DNA of 64,000 bases from Jacaranda mimosifolia (GCA_018894105.1 CM032117.1:47588503-47652502), one strand, 5' to 3'; numbered from the stretch's first letter, positions 12,340-24,180 are shown. Translations and numbers: made by a program. Notes: generated by a model from the sequence alone, not told the origin.

Positions 12340-13960
12340 TATTTGTGGTACAAAACATCCAAGCTTGAAGTACACATTAAGTAAAAGTGTAGTATATAAT
12401 CTGTATAACTGTAGTATATTTTAGAAGCAAATGTAGTATAAATATTCAAACTTGCAGTACACATTAAGCAAAAGTGTAGTATATAATCTGTGTAACTGCA
12501 GTATATTTTAAAAGCATTTGTAGTACAAAATATTCAAAACTGCAAATTAAATGAAATTATAGTATATAATTTGTGTGCATGCAGTACATTTTAGAAGCAT
12601 CTATAGTACAAAAGTATTCAAGCATACAGTATATATTAACTGAAAATGTAGTATATAATTTGTGTATCTGAAGTACATTTTAGAAGCAACTGTAGTACAA
12701 AATATTTAAGCCTGTAGTATAGAGGAGCTAAATTCATCCGGTGCAAAAAGAGATCAGAGTTGAGTTGGGGCACCGCATACACTTCGAGTCCTTATGTATA
12801 TGTTGACGAGGACGTCAACGGATCGAGTGGGGGAGAATGTCATGGGTCGCTCATTGGAGAAGAATGGCGACCTTGACTTCAAGGGGCATTAGGAGCGACA
12901 AGGCGTTGTCGGCTCACTCGGTAAGGCGAAAAAAGCCTATGAGCAGAGACTCTTACGAGGTTCGGTTTGAAAAACTGTTTCAATGGCATATTCCTTAGTT
13001 ATGAGGATGCTTCCCACCAAGTTTGAAGTCATTCCGTGTCCGTTTGGGCACCGAACATTGAGGGCGACCTGGAGCGGTCTTACTACACGCAGGTAGTGCA
13101 AAGATGCATTGAGCAGAGTGGCTTGGAAAAGGAATTTTGTGAAACTGTTTCAGTGGGGTGTTCCTTGAGGTGTTGGCAACGTTCCCACCAAGTTTCACCA
13201 GTAGATGTTCCGTTTGGATAGGAAACGGTGAAGATCTTTAGAATGCGGCAGTGCAGTGGCAATGCTGTAATTCTAGCTTATTGCGAGGGCAATTACTGTT
13301 CCATGGAGAATCAGACGGGGCTGGAACTTTGTGGAGTTAATGTATAAGCCGAGAGCTATCCAACGGTTCAAGAGGCAAGTGATTTAGACGCCGGGAGAGG
13401 AAGTTGCGAAAATGTAGTACAAAACATTTAATCCTATAGATTAAATGAAATTATAGTATATAATCTGTGTATATGCAGTATATTTTATAAGCATCTGTAG
13501 TACAAAAATATTTAAGTGTGCAATATACATTACTGAAAATATAGTATATAATATGTGTATCTGTAGTACAGTTTAGAAGCAACTGTAGTACAAAATATTT
13601 CAGTCTGCAGTATACATTAAATGAAAGTGTAGTATATAATCTGTGTAACTGCAGTACATTTTAGAAGCAAATATAGTATAAACATTTATGCTTGCAGTAC
13701 ATTAAATGAAAGTGTAGTATATTATCTTTGTAACTGCAGTACATTTTAGAAGCATATGTAGTACAAAACATTCAAGCCTGTAGATTAAATTAAATTATAA
13801 TTTAATATTTGTATATATGCAGTACATTTTAGAAGCATCTGTAGTACAAAAATATTCAAGCATGTAGTATACATTAACTGAAAATGTAGTATATAACATG
13901 TGTATCTATAGTATATTTTAGAAGCAATTGTAGTACAAAATATTTAAGCCTGTAGGATTT
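12340..13960 (+). repeat. Tandem array A, units of 83-89 bp, interrupted at about 12720-13420
   Basis: The marker AGTATATAAT recurs at 12391, 12478, 12561 and 12650, then at about 13455, 13543, 13631, 13715 and 13888. Each unit carries three or four AGTAYA-type motifs (for example TGTAGTACAAAA, GCAGTACATT, GTAGTATATAAT), all on the plus strand. A foreign GC-rich segment interrupts the array. Confidence 0.88.
12721..13420 (+). repeat. Ty3/gypsy 3'-end and LTR fragment inside array A
   Basis: The segment is clearly GC-richer than its surroundings and has none of the array motifs. GACGAGGACGTCAACGG is followed by the purine tract GAGTGGGGGAGAA and then TGTCATGG, the usual junction of a gypsy internal region with its 3' LTR. 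Beyond it, two copies of an approximately 150-bp block follow each other (GAGCAGAG through TTCCCACCAAGTTT, about 12940-13025 and 13110-13195). It could be an insertion or sequence captured by the MULE; no target duplication was found to decide. Confidence 0.6.
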
Positions 13961-14079
13961 GAATCATACTTTTTATGTACATACATATGTAAATTGAAGC
14001 ATACTTTGTTTATAATATTATTTTGTATGTAAGTATAATTTTCCATCAAGTATTTATAATATTTTGATTTCAATACCAT

Positions 14080-15075
14080 AGGGAAATAAAATACAAATGT
14101 AGAACGAACAAAGTATAAATGGTTATGTTGAAGTACACTTCAATTCAATTGAAATCGAATAGTGAATTTGAGTACAATATGATGGAAATGAAGTACAAAT
14201 ATAGAAAAAATAAAGTATAAATGGTGTTATGTTGAAGTACACTTCAATTAAATTGAAATTAGGTAGTGAATTTAAGTACAATATGATGGAAATGAAGTAT
14301 AAATATATAACAAATAAAGTATAAATGGTGTTATGTTGAAGTACACTTCAATTAAATTGAAATTAGGTAGTGAATTTAAGTACAATATGATGAGAATGAA
14401 GTATAAATATAGAACAAATAAAGTATAAATGGTGTTATATTGAAATGCAATTTAATTAAATTGAATTCGAGCAGTGAATTTGAGTGCAATATGATGGAGA
14501 TGAAGTACAAACGTAGAACAAATAAAGTATAAATATTGTTATGTTGAAGTGCAGTTCAATTAAATTGAAATCGGACAGTGAATTTGAGTATAATATGATG
14601 GAGATGAAGTACAAACGTAGAACAAATAAAGTATAAATGGTGTTATGTTGAAGTACACTTCAATTAAATTGAAGTTGGACAGTGAATTTGAGTACAATAT
14701 GATGTAAATGAAGCACAAACGTAGAACAAACAAAATATAAATAGTGTTATGTTGAAGTACACTTCAACTAAATTGAAATCAAACAGTGAATTTGAGTACA
14801 ATATGATATAAATGAAGTACATATATGGAACAAATAAAGTATAAATGGTGTTATGTTGAAGTACACTTTAATTAAATTAAAATCGAGCAGTGAATTTAAG
14901 TACAATATGATGAAAATAAAGTACAAATATAGAACAAACAAAGTATAAATGATATCATGTTAAAGTACACTTCAATTCAATTGAAATCGGATAGTGAATT
15001 TGAGTACAATATGAAAATGTAGTACAAATGTAGAACAAACAAAGTATAAATTGTGTTATGTTGAAGTACACTTAT
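14080..15075 (+). repeat. Tandem array B, units of about 98-108 bp
   Basis: About nine or ten units share the pattern AAAGTATAAATGGTGTTATG, TTGAAGTACACTTCAATT, AATTTGAGTACAATATGATG and GAAGTACAAA. The motif AAGTAYA recurs four times per unit in one orientation. The unit contains the small inverted repeat GAAGTACACTTC. Confidence 0.9.
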
Positions 15076-15404
15076 TGCAATTGAATAATTAGTCTCCAAT
15101 AATTGTAGTGATAGTCAAGTACAATATTTGGAGATTATCGAATCAGATGAAGTACGTATTTGTACGGGTTATAGGGTGGATATTATTGTCAAATGTTCAT
15201 TTGTTTACATATTTGAAAGCATAAGTATTCTTTACATTACTGCGATTGATAACATTCATTCGTTGAATATTAGTGGTTAACACTTTAGAACTTTAATATT
15301 ATTTTATTCATATCATAAATATTACACACATTTTTAGAGTTTGGTTATTAATTACTGAGACTTAAAAGCAAATCATGGAACAAATTTTAATTCAACAATA
15401 TTAG

Positions 15405-15985
15405 TAAAAATATTAAGAAATGGAGTACATAATGGCCAAAATGAAATACAAATGTCGTGAAATTAAGTATAAATCTTTCAGATTGAGGTACGAAAGCGCT
15501 GATATCTTGGACAACATCCATTTACTAACTTCCACGCTAAACAAGTACATTATTGCCAAAAAGAAGTACAAATGTCATGAAATTAAGTACAATTCTACCA
15601 AATTAGGGCACAAAAAAACTGATATCCCAGACAACATGCAAAAATGCCAATTTCACGCTAAATCAAATACATAATTGCCGAAATGAAGTACAATTGTTAT
15701 GAAATCAAGTATAATTCTACCAGATTATGGTGCAAAATAACTGATATCTCCGACAACATACAAAAATACCAATTTCACACTAACTCAAATACATAATTGC
15801 CGAAATAAAGTATAATTGTCATGACACCAAGTATAATTCTCCCAGATTGGGGTACAAAATAACTGATATCTCTGACAATATACAAAAATGCCAATTTCAA
15901 GCTAAATCAAGTACATGATTACCGAAATAAAGTACAAATGTCATGAAATCAAGTATAAATCTCCTAGATTAAAGTACAAAATTTA
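15405..15985 (+). repeat. Tandem array C, about five units of 120-125 bp
   Basis: Units begin near 15420, 15540, 15665, 15790 and 15910 with the pattern AAGTACATAATTGCCGAAAT, AAGTACAAATGTCATGAAAT, CAAGTATAA, ACTGATATC and AAAAATGCCAATTTCA. The array lies directly beside the C-terminal transposase remnant. The short ORF across it is a by-product of the repeat. Confidence 0.88.
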
Positions 15986-15986
15986 G

Positions 15987-16265
15987 CTAGATTACTGATT
16001 CTTTGCAGGTTCGACGATTATGCCATGTTCTACCACACCTTTTACACTTAATTACACGTTTTTCAATTTGTGATGGAATCCTCTGTGTCCTTCTATGCCC
16101 AGGTTGAGATCGGCAATCAGGTGCACTAATGACGCCATCATCATCTAGAGGGAACATATGCATATCATACGTAGGAATGGTGTTTATCACTACTTGGTAT
16201 GCTTGTTGATACATCTCAACTAGATAATATTGATCGGTAAAGTCATACGATAAAAGTGACTTTGA
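15987..16265 (-). pseudogene. MULE transposase C-terminal remnant with CCHC zinc knuckle
   Basis: A minus-strand open stretch of about 92 codons from about 16263 (ESKSLLSYDFTDQYY) ends at 15987. The segment YQQAYQVVINTIP followed by a proline/arginine-rich linker and CKRCGRTWHNRRTC (C-X2-C-X4-H-X4-C) is the usual tail of plant MULE transposases, downstream of the SWIM finger. The catalytic DDE core and the SWIM finger are absent; array D lies where they would be. It was probably the end of the element's own transposase gene. Confidence 0.8.
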
Positions 16266-17700
16266 CTCGAGAGTACAAGTTTTGATAAAATAAAGTAAAA
16301 TTTCGGAACACTTGAAGTATAGAACTTCAATGAATATAGTATAAGTTTAGATAAAATGATGTATAAAATGAAGTATAATTTCAAAAAATAGAAATACAAT
16401 TTTTTATAAAGTGAAGTACAATTTCAGAACACCTGAAGTATAAAACCTTAGCAATTGCAACACAATTTTTGAATAATCCATTAGTAAAATACTTGAAACT
16501 TAAATAATAGATTCAGATAACTGAAGTACAAGTTCGGAACACTTGAAGTATAGAACTTCAATGAATAGAGTACATGTTTAGGTAAAATGATGTATAAAAT
16601 GAAGTATAATTTTAAAAAATAAAAGTACAATTTTAGATAAAGTGAAGTACAATTTCAGAATACCTGAAGTATAAAACCTTAGTAATTGCGGTATCATTTT
16701 TGGATAATTCATTAGTAGAACACTTGAAACTTAAATAATAGATTCAAATAACTGAAGTATAAGTTTAGATAAAATAAAGTACAATTTTGAAACACTTGAA
16801 GTATAGAACTTCAATAAATAGAGTAAATGTTTATGTAAAATGAAGTATAATTTTAGAAAATAGAAGTACAATTTTAGAACACTTGAAGTATAAATCCTTA
16901 GCAATTGCAATACGATTTTGGATAATCCATTAGTAGAACACTTGAAGTATAAAACTTAAATAATAGATTCAGATAATTGAAGTACAAGTTTAGATAAAAT
17001 GAAGTACAATTTCAGAACACTTGAAGTATAGAACTTCAATAAATAGAGTACATGTTTAGGTAAAACAATGTATGAAATGAAGTATAATTTCAAAAAATAG
17101 AAGTACAATTTTAGATAAAGTGAAGTACAATTTCAAAACACTTGAAGTATAAAACTTTAGCAATTGCAGTACAATTTTTGGATAACCCATTAGTAAAACA
17201 CTTTAAACTTAAATAATTGATTCAAATAACTAAAGTATAAGTTTAGATAAAATGAAGTACAATTTCGAAACACTTGAAGTATAGAACTTCAATGAATAAA
17301 GTACAGGTTTAGATAAAATGAAGTACAAAAGAAAGTATAATTTCAGAAAATAAAAGTACAATTTTAGATAAAGTGAAGTACAATTTCAGAACGCTTGAAG
17401 TATAAAGCCCTAGCAACTGCAGTATATTTTGGTTAATTGATAAATATAACACTTAAAGTATATAACTTCAATAAATATAGTACAATCTTTGATAAAATGA
17501 AGTATAATTTCAAAAAATCAAAAGAATAATTTTATATAGAAGACGTATAGTTTAGGAACACTTCAAGTATAAACTGCTAGAAGTTGCAGTACAATTTTGG
17601 ATAATCCATTAATAGAACACTTGAAGTATAAAACTTACATAATAGAGTACAATTTCAAAACACTTCAAGTACAAAACTTTACAAACTGCAGTATAGTTTA
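16265..17700 (+). repeat. Tandem array D, higher-order units of about 230-250 bp
   Basis: About six units are marked by CTTGAAGTATAGAACTTCAAT near 16310, 16540, 16793, 17021 and 17271. Each unit contains many TGAAGTAYAA motifs spaced roughly 20-30 bp apart (TGAAGTACAATTTC, GAAGTATAATTTC, AGAAGTACAATTTTAG). The array occupies the gap between the two transposase remnants. Confidence 0.9.
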
Positions 17701-17715
17701 GATTATGTAGAAGTA

Positions 17716-17949
17716 TTACCTTAAACCATCACTGCTCTTCTTTGCACTACTGCTTAATTCATCCTTTCGGTTTACCAGGATGTCAACAACGTTCATCTTT
17801 AATGTCAAATGCAGTAAGACCATATTCATGACACCGTCATCATCAGTCAAACTCATGTACAATTTTTGATGTGGAGCTATGTATTGCAAACTGAAGTGTT
17901 CGGCATTAATTTCACTCCATTTTCTTGCGAGATTAATGTATGTGTCCAT
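17716..17949 (-). pseudogene. MULE transposase N-terminal remnant
   Basis: A minus-strand open frame of 77 codons starts at 17949 (MDTYINLARKWSE) and includes LTDDDGVMNMVLLH and VDILV. Plant MULE proteins often begin with a short domain of this kind, where an L-DDD-V-M pattern is followed by a hydrophobic strand. It lies just inside the right end of the element, the expected position for the start of a transposase read towards the left. Nothing of the catalytic core follows. Identification rests on pattern and position. Confidence 0.6.
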
Positions 17950-18239
17950 TAACTTGATTGAACACTCCTACTTCACTACTGGTTGATATTGTCAGAAAAA
18001 TATAAGAAACTCAGAAGCAACTGAGAAGAAGAAAAAACCCGAAAATGATGAAAATAAAAAGAGAAGAAAATAATGCAGCTATCGGGTTGGTGGTTTTTGG
18101 CTCTAACGTTATTTTCGTTCCTGTCGTGGAGCTTGTTGCGTTTTTTCTGTTCTTTCTGTTTCTGGTATGATAGGGTTTACTGTTTGCTTGTCCGGATGAA
18201 AAAGAAGTGAGAAAAAATTAATGAAAAATATTATACTTA

Positions 18240-18360
18240 AGGGCATTTTTGTCAAATCAAGTGAGTGGGGAGTGATATCTAAACTTTTAACAGAACTATG
18301 GAGTTTTTTCTAACAAAAATCAAGTGGGGATTGATCACAAAAGTTGAAAATGTGTTTGGT
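18240..18360. repeat. Right terminal inverted repeat of the MULE
   Basis: Reverse complement counterpart of 11690-11800, with TGGGGAGTGATATCTAAACT and TCAAGTGGGGATTGATCAC as the best matching blocks. Confidence 0.8.
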
Positions 18361-18515
18361 ACTTTTAAATAAGTGTAAGAACTACAAACATATATTTTAT
18401 TATACCATTTTTGTTGTGCATTGGTTAGTGTGATAAATTGTGCTTGGCTTTGAAATTTTATAAAACTAGTTTAAATTACATCGTGATGATAAAAAGAAAA
18501 AAATTATGTTTTAAA

Positions 18516-19823
18516 TAGGGCTGTAAATGAGTAAGGTAAAATCCTACCCAAGTTCATACTCAAACAATACCCAGAACTAATACCCATTTACCCATCCTAC
18601 CCACTTAGACCCATTACCCATTGGGTCTGCTGTTTGGACCCATCACTTTTGGGTCGGATCTAGACGCTGCCCTTTTTTCTTCAAATTTTGTTGCTGATGG
18701 GTAGCAAAATTGTTGCTATTTTCCAAAAAAATTCTTCACTCTATGTATTGACAGATAATTAAAATTTTTCACTCAATAATGGGAGTGAGGTAGGCCTGTT
18801 AATGAAATGGGTAGGGTATTATCCTACCCAAGTCTATACCCTAACATACCCAAATAGTAGACCCTATGTTTAAACTATCTTACTCAACTCATAGATTAAA
18901 TTAGACCCATACTCTAAAATACCCAAATAATAGACCTTACCCTATCAAACCCATGACCCCTTGGATCTATGGTTGGGTCTAGTTAATTAGATCAAATTTT
19001 TTAATTGTGCTTTAATCTGACTAATTTTTTCATCTTTCCCAAAAAATGTTATTGTCAATCAAAATGCTAAAACTACTTAATATTTGAATGCTAGAGTAAT
19101 TTATTAATATTGACTAATTTTATGGCATATTTTAAAAATATTAACTCGATTTTTTAAATTAAAAAGAGTATACATTTAATTTTTTTTATGTATACATCAA
19201 ATTTATATGGTTTGTATGAAAAGAAAGTGTCATCCAAACATCCAAATTGGAATGTGTAAACCAACATGTAAGAAAGAATTTTACTATTTCAGATAAATTA
19301 AGAAGTACAATAATTATAAATAAATAATTTAAAAATAATTTTATTTTTTTTATTTTATATATATTAAAATTTTAAGTATTCACTTTAAGTATGCCATGAT
19401 TAATAGTATAAATTTAATTTTGATATAACTAATTTGGGTTAACTAGTTAAATTTGAGTATTTGAAAAATGAGTAATTTCAAGGTATAGGATACGTGGATA
19501 AGTTTTGCATGTAAACATAATTACACCCGTTCAATTATTTTTAATATATTTTTGGGTTTAAGTTTGATGAAAATGGTAACTAAATAAAGTTCTATTAGTA
19601 AAAAAGATTAAAGTTGGAAAAGAGGGAGTTGGAATATGGGTATTTGATATTGGGTATTGAGTATTTGGGTATTTTATAAGGATAGACCCTATCCTTACCC
19701 ATTCTATTTTTCTTAATGGGTTTGGGTGGAGTCCGGGTCTCATGTTTATTTATTGGGTATGAATATAAATATTGTACTATTGTCTTGGGCATGGATAGAA
19801 TAAATCCCTATCCATTGACCCTA
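18516..19823. mobile_element. hAT-type non-autonomous element, GGGTAGG/TACCC-rich
   Basis: The left end TAGGGCTGTAAATGAG and the right end CCTATCCATTGACCCTA are imperfect inverted repeats. Flanks GTTTTAAA (18508-18515) and GTTTTAAG (19824-19831) match in 7 of 8 bases, the target size of hAT elements. The interior is rich in short palindromic pieces of TACCCA and TGGGTA. A second terminus-like sequence, TAGGCCTGTTAATG, begins near 18792, so a related copy may be nested inside. No transposase. Confidence 0.65.
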
Positions 19824-19831
19824 GTTTTAAG

Positions 19832-22260
19832 TATTAATTAACTTTTATTATAAAAACGAGGATATGTGCAAAAAAATATATGTATACACTAAATTTAAAA
19901 AATAATTATGCAGGAAAAAAATCATATCCAACAACTACTAACATACAACAATGTGTATATATGTCCAAATAACTTACCTGAGACATTATACAAAACCATA
20001 CGCTCAATTTAATTCTCTATCCCATCCTAAATTCCAAGTATAAAGGTATCATTTTGTTTGACAGGGTTTTATTTGAAAATTCAAAAAAGTTTTATGTATT
20101 TCATGTCATGCCACGTTTGGTTTACTGAAAACTCAAATAATTATTCAAAAGAATAAGAAAAATTATATTAATTTATTAATCATTAATAAAATGATGTGAA
20201 AAGTACAAATTCTAAGAAATATTATAAAATGTGGATAATGATGGTAGTTCAATTAACAATTAAGGTAAAAAAAATTCGACAAAATACAAAAAAGGAATAA
20301 TAATTTTAAATGTTATATCAGACCTTTTAAGCTAAATTTTTATCCAACATCTTTACAATTTCATGCCACGCAATCTTTACATTATGGACATTTATCATTG
20401 AAAAAAAACACTTAATTAGGTCAGATATAATAATATATTTTAATATATCATACAAAGTAAATAAGATCCTGTCATTGAAAGTTACAGACAAAACTTAGCG
20501 TTGTTATATTATTATATAAATTGAGATGATAGTTTCAAAACAAATTCAATTTAAAGATTAAAATTTTATATTAACACATTTAAGGGGGGGAAAAAGGATA
20601 GTCATTTTAAAATAAAATGAGTATTTATAAGCTAAATATTCTAGGGCTAAAAATGAATATGAGCATCTCATTCATCTTTCTTTAACAATTCTACTTTTTT
20701 CGAGTGGACAAGCTAATTTAGCTGGCGTGCCAGCCTTGCGGCCGAATGTGATCTAATACAAAATAAAAGAAAGACACATCACACATGTAGTGGATCAAGC
20801 ATTTCTATGATTCTAATGCCCAAAACAATAGAATTCAAAATTTGGCCCATAGAAAACCCTAAGCTTGAAATTTTGAATTGCAGGGAAATGCAAGAAATGT
20901 AAGTATGCTAAACTTAACATGATATGTTCATCATATGAATTAGACTATAAACCAATTTCTTAGAAGCATATTTTGTCTTATATTAATATTTTTATATTTG
21001 ATAAGAAAATATTCGTTTTATATATTACAAAAATGTATCCATAGAATATTAAATTTATTCAAAAAAAAAAAAGAGTAAAATATATAGTAATTTTTGCTGC
21101 TATTAAGTAGAACACTGATCTTAATACTTCAAAATCCAAACACTAATGCGCTTGATCAATATGACGAAGTGGATTTCATATGCTATTCATAATTATCAAA
21201 CTCTTGGTGACGCATAATTAGATATTATGTAAGAACTCGAAAATATAAACTAATTATAAGAAGTTGAAAATATAAACTAATTATTCGGGATTTGTTTCAA
21301 GTAACTATGTATTCCGCTCTTCTTTTTTTCCCTAAATATTGCAAAAATCCCTATTTTTTTGTTTTACATCTCATTGTTAGATAGAGGAAGTACATATAGA
21401 AAACTTAAATAAGTCTTAATTTAATAACAAGAAAAAAGAAACGGTCATCGTATCTTTTGTGCATGCATGTCTTCGTATACAAATCTAATTAATCTACGTT
21501 TGTTTGGTAAAAATCGAATATATATATTTGTTTTTGCTCATCCCCCAAGCAAAATTGTTCAATTTTTGCAAGATATTCTTAGCCATTATTGGGAATGTGC
21601 TAAGATATACAGTATAGTTTTGGAAAAACAAATCACCATTTAAGTTGATCCCGAGTGAATAGCAATATTTGAGAATACTGTTGTTGGGGATTTTGTAGTT
21701 TGCTTTGCGATAAATTTGCATTGGTCTTTGCAATATAAAATTGAGTTGATTGCTTGTATTATGAAAACTAATTTTTGATAGTACGGTCCATGTTGAGGGT
21801 ATTAGTGCCGTACGATTTATTATTCAAATTGGACATCAACTAGGGTAGGTGAAGTTCGGTGTGAAGCATGTATTAGTCGTGTCCCTTCTCCTGTCTTAGT
21901 CTAGTTCGACAAGGATAAGAATTACTCTCATTCTAGTACTAATGCACACTATTACAATATCAAATCATAGTCAATTCTCAAATTTACGATGCTCTAATTC
22001 ATGTGGGCAACTTGGTTAGGTAGGAAGCTATACTTTAATCCTAACCAACCAATTATTTCTATCAAGAAAAAAAACATTTGAGTCGCCATCATTATTTTTA
22101 AGAATTAAACATCGGAAATCAAATCTTCCATTAATTTAGTGAATATTCTTGAATTCCAAGTGAATTGAGTGGGGGTGAGAGGGCTAGACCATCAATCATT
22201 TACTAATAAGCTTATGTTATTTGCAAACTGATCCTTAAAAGAAACTAACCAGAGACATAA
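19832..22260. other. AT-rich intergenic sequence downstream of NF-YA
   Basis: No supported gene on either strand. Short frames (for example 21494-21733 minus) have no recognisable domain. Confidence 0.5.
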
Positions 22261-22448
22261 ATTCCAGAAAACAAAACATGAAAAAAAAAAAAAGACCCCA
22301 AACACGAACTACAGAAACAAAGTTTCTCCTACCAGAGTCGGGTCCAAAGTGCAACTAGGATTCATCTTTCATACAGAATTTTTAGTACCAAGTGGCATTT
22401 GTGATACTTTTTGATAGCACAAAACCTGGAATAGATAAGAGTGAAAAA

Positions 22449-22469
22449 AGCCAAGGATGAATTGCCCGA
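22449..22469 (-). promoter_or_regulatory. miR169 target site in the NF-YA 3' UTR
   Basis: The plus strand reads AGCCAAGGATGAATTGCC from 22449, close to mature miR169 (CAGCCAAGGATGACTTGCC). Over the 21-nt miR169b form aligned at 22448-22468, 18 positions agree. The transcript is minus strand, so it carries the complementary site, about 36 nt after the stop at 22505. A miR169 site in the 3' UTR is a hallmark of plant NF-YA genes and makes transcript cleavage very likely. Confidence 0.9.
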
Positions 22470-22504
22470 TGGGTTGGGTGGTGTCTCTTATTTCGTACTT
22501 CTTC

Positions 22505-24180
22505 TCACCTGACAATGGAAGCATAACGCCGGTTCCCATTGTACACAAGTCCACCACTGCCTTGCAAGGGAACTGCCATGTGGGACGGGATACTTGAAAA
22601 CCGGCCATCCGGCTGCTGCAAAACAGCATCAGCAGTGGATACCCTCGTGCCTTCAGTAGTAGAGGGAGTAATCTGATGCTCATTGGAACTCAACATATTT
22701 ATCTTCTGACTGAAGTGAAATGAGTCTGGACTGCTACTCTGGGAGCCCGTTGGGGGAAGGGAATCAGACTGTTGGGGCTTTTTTGTGCTGAGAAAGCGCC
22801 CACCAGTCCCTCTAACTCTCTTTAGTGCATGTTGATGTCGAGATTCATGGAGATACGGCTGCATTTAATTGTGTTTTTTAGCATGACATGTCTAAAGTTC
22901 ATCACATTAAATAAAATAAGTCGACCGATATTTCTATATCATGCCATAAGTCCAAATTTTCATCTTTTCAAGAACACCACTGATTCCAAAGCAACAAGAC
23001 AAGAAGCCAATCCTAGCAAAGTAAAAGGTGCACATCTTTAACTTACTTTCCTAGCTTTAACAAGTTTGTTTTGAGCCTCCAGCTTTGCCCGTGTTTGTCT
23101 CCTTCTAAGAATTCCATGATACTGTTTCGCATTAACATATATGGGACCATCATCAGAAAGATCAACAGGCAGCGGAATCCGACCAGTGGCTGCCGCCATC
23201 ATCTGCGGCTGCATCTGATCAAGCATTTCAGGAAAGATATCTAAGATAAACAATAATTAATTAAACACAATAACTGTAAAAGTAATTTCATAATAAACTA
23301 CTAGAAGAATATAATCACATAAAAATATTAGTCACACAGATCATCTAATATCTATAATATTCATTTAAGCAGATTTTCCTTTTTCGTTTAGGCATACAAG
23401 TCAAAAGGCAGGTTAGGGAGGTAACTGCCATTTCACATGTATAAATTAAGCCGAGCGATACTTTACAAGTTCAAAAAGAGAAGTTGACACCAATGTCTTC
23501 TTGGAGGAGGAGGCTAAGTAGGAGTGGACAAGTAACTAAGATGAAACAACATGGCAACATATTATACAAAGAAAACATTGAAATAATTAAATATGGTGGA
23601 ATGTGACACTCACCATACTATGAGGTCCATAGGCAGTATATAACCCACCAAAATAGGGTTCAGAGTAAGCATATGGAAACTGCATCTGAGATTGAAGTAG
23701 CGACCAATCAAATTACTATCAAATAGCAACAACAACAGACGCACATTCTTGAGAGAGCAACTTACGATGGGTTGGCTTATTTCAGCTTGTGAAGCATTCA
23801 TGGACAGCTCTGGATCGCACAGAAACAAACCAGCCTTCATATCTTGTCCATGCTTCTTGTAGCTTTCATCATGTACTAAATCAAGCAAAAGGAGAGCCAA
23901 TTCAATGTCACCACAAAATGATGGGAAAAAAAGGAAAAAATTTAGATTCAATTATCTCAAACAATACGGGCACAATGCAAGGCTCAGAACACATTATTTA
24001 CCTTGTTGATTTGGCCAACATTAACAAAAATGAGAGGCAGCATACAATTCATTTGAAATGTGAGTCTAGTGCATCTCAGTGGCAAAAAGTAATAGTTAAT
24101 GCTGATGGGATTGAAAAGCTAGAGGCATCAGTACCAGAGCCTGACGAAGCACATTGATCTTGAGAACTTGTCTTCCCCAT
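22505..24180 (-). CDS. NF-YA: Nuclear transcription factor Y subunit A (CCAAT-binding, HAP2), N-terminus unresolved
   Basis: Minus-strand coding exons: one ending at 24135, then 23766-23875, 23614-23685, 23047-23214 and 22505-22858, with agreeing phases. NF-YA joins the NF-YB/NF-YC dimer in the nucleus and gives it CCAAT specificity. Exon 23047-23214 holds the subunit-binding helix ([14 protein letters not shown] through NKLVKARK). The last exon opens with the DNA-binding part [17 protein letters not shown] and GGRF. Upstream, [13 protein letters not shown] and SSSTESTSQSHQE are typical of the NF-YA3/5/6/8-like class. The first of these exons is open in frame from at least 24348, possibly 24441, but no in-frame ATG was found there except 24180. 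From 24180 the product is 249 aa; the true start probably lies in an upstream exon. miR169 regulates the family. Confidence 0.93.

Larger units (their letters stand above)
11676..18375 (-). mobile_element. Mutator-like element (MULE), 6.7 kb, filled with motif arrays
   Basis: The borders are marked by a perfect 10-bp direct repeat TAAGAACTAC at 11666-11675 and 18376-18385, a size typical of Mutator target duplications. Inside, about 11690-11800 and 18240-18360 are diverged inverted repeats: left GTGATTAGTCCCCATTTGA against inverted right GTGATCAATCCCCACTTGA, and AGAAATCACTCCCCA against AGATATCACTCCCCA. The interior holds an N-terminal and a C-terminal transposase remnant, both minus strand. 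It also holds four tandem arrays sharing an AGTAYA motif and a GC-richer gypsy LTR piece. There is no intact transposase, so it is non-autonomous now. The orientation given follows the transposase remnants. Confidence 0.88.

Noticed and set aside
13036..13221. Frame with several cysteines (MSVWAPNIEGDLER)
   Set aside because: It lies in the gypsy LTR-like segment and shows no known domain.
12340..17700. Repeat ORFs in the motif arrays as possible repeat proteins
   Set aside because: Frames are short, shift between units and carry many stops; unit lengths are not multiples of three.
19558..19792. Proline- and tyrosine-rich frames
   Set aside because: They translate the TACCCA/TGGGTA repeats of the hAT-type element.
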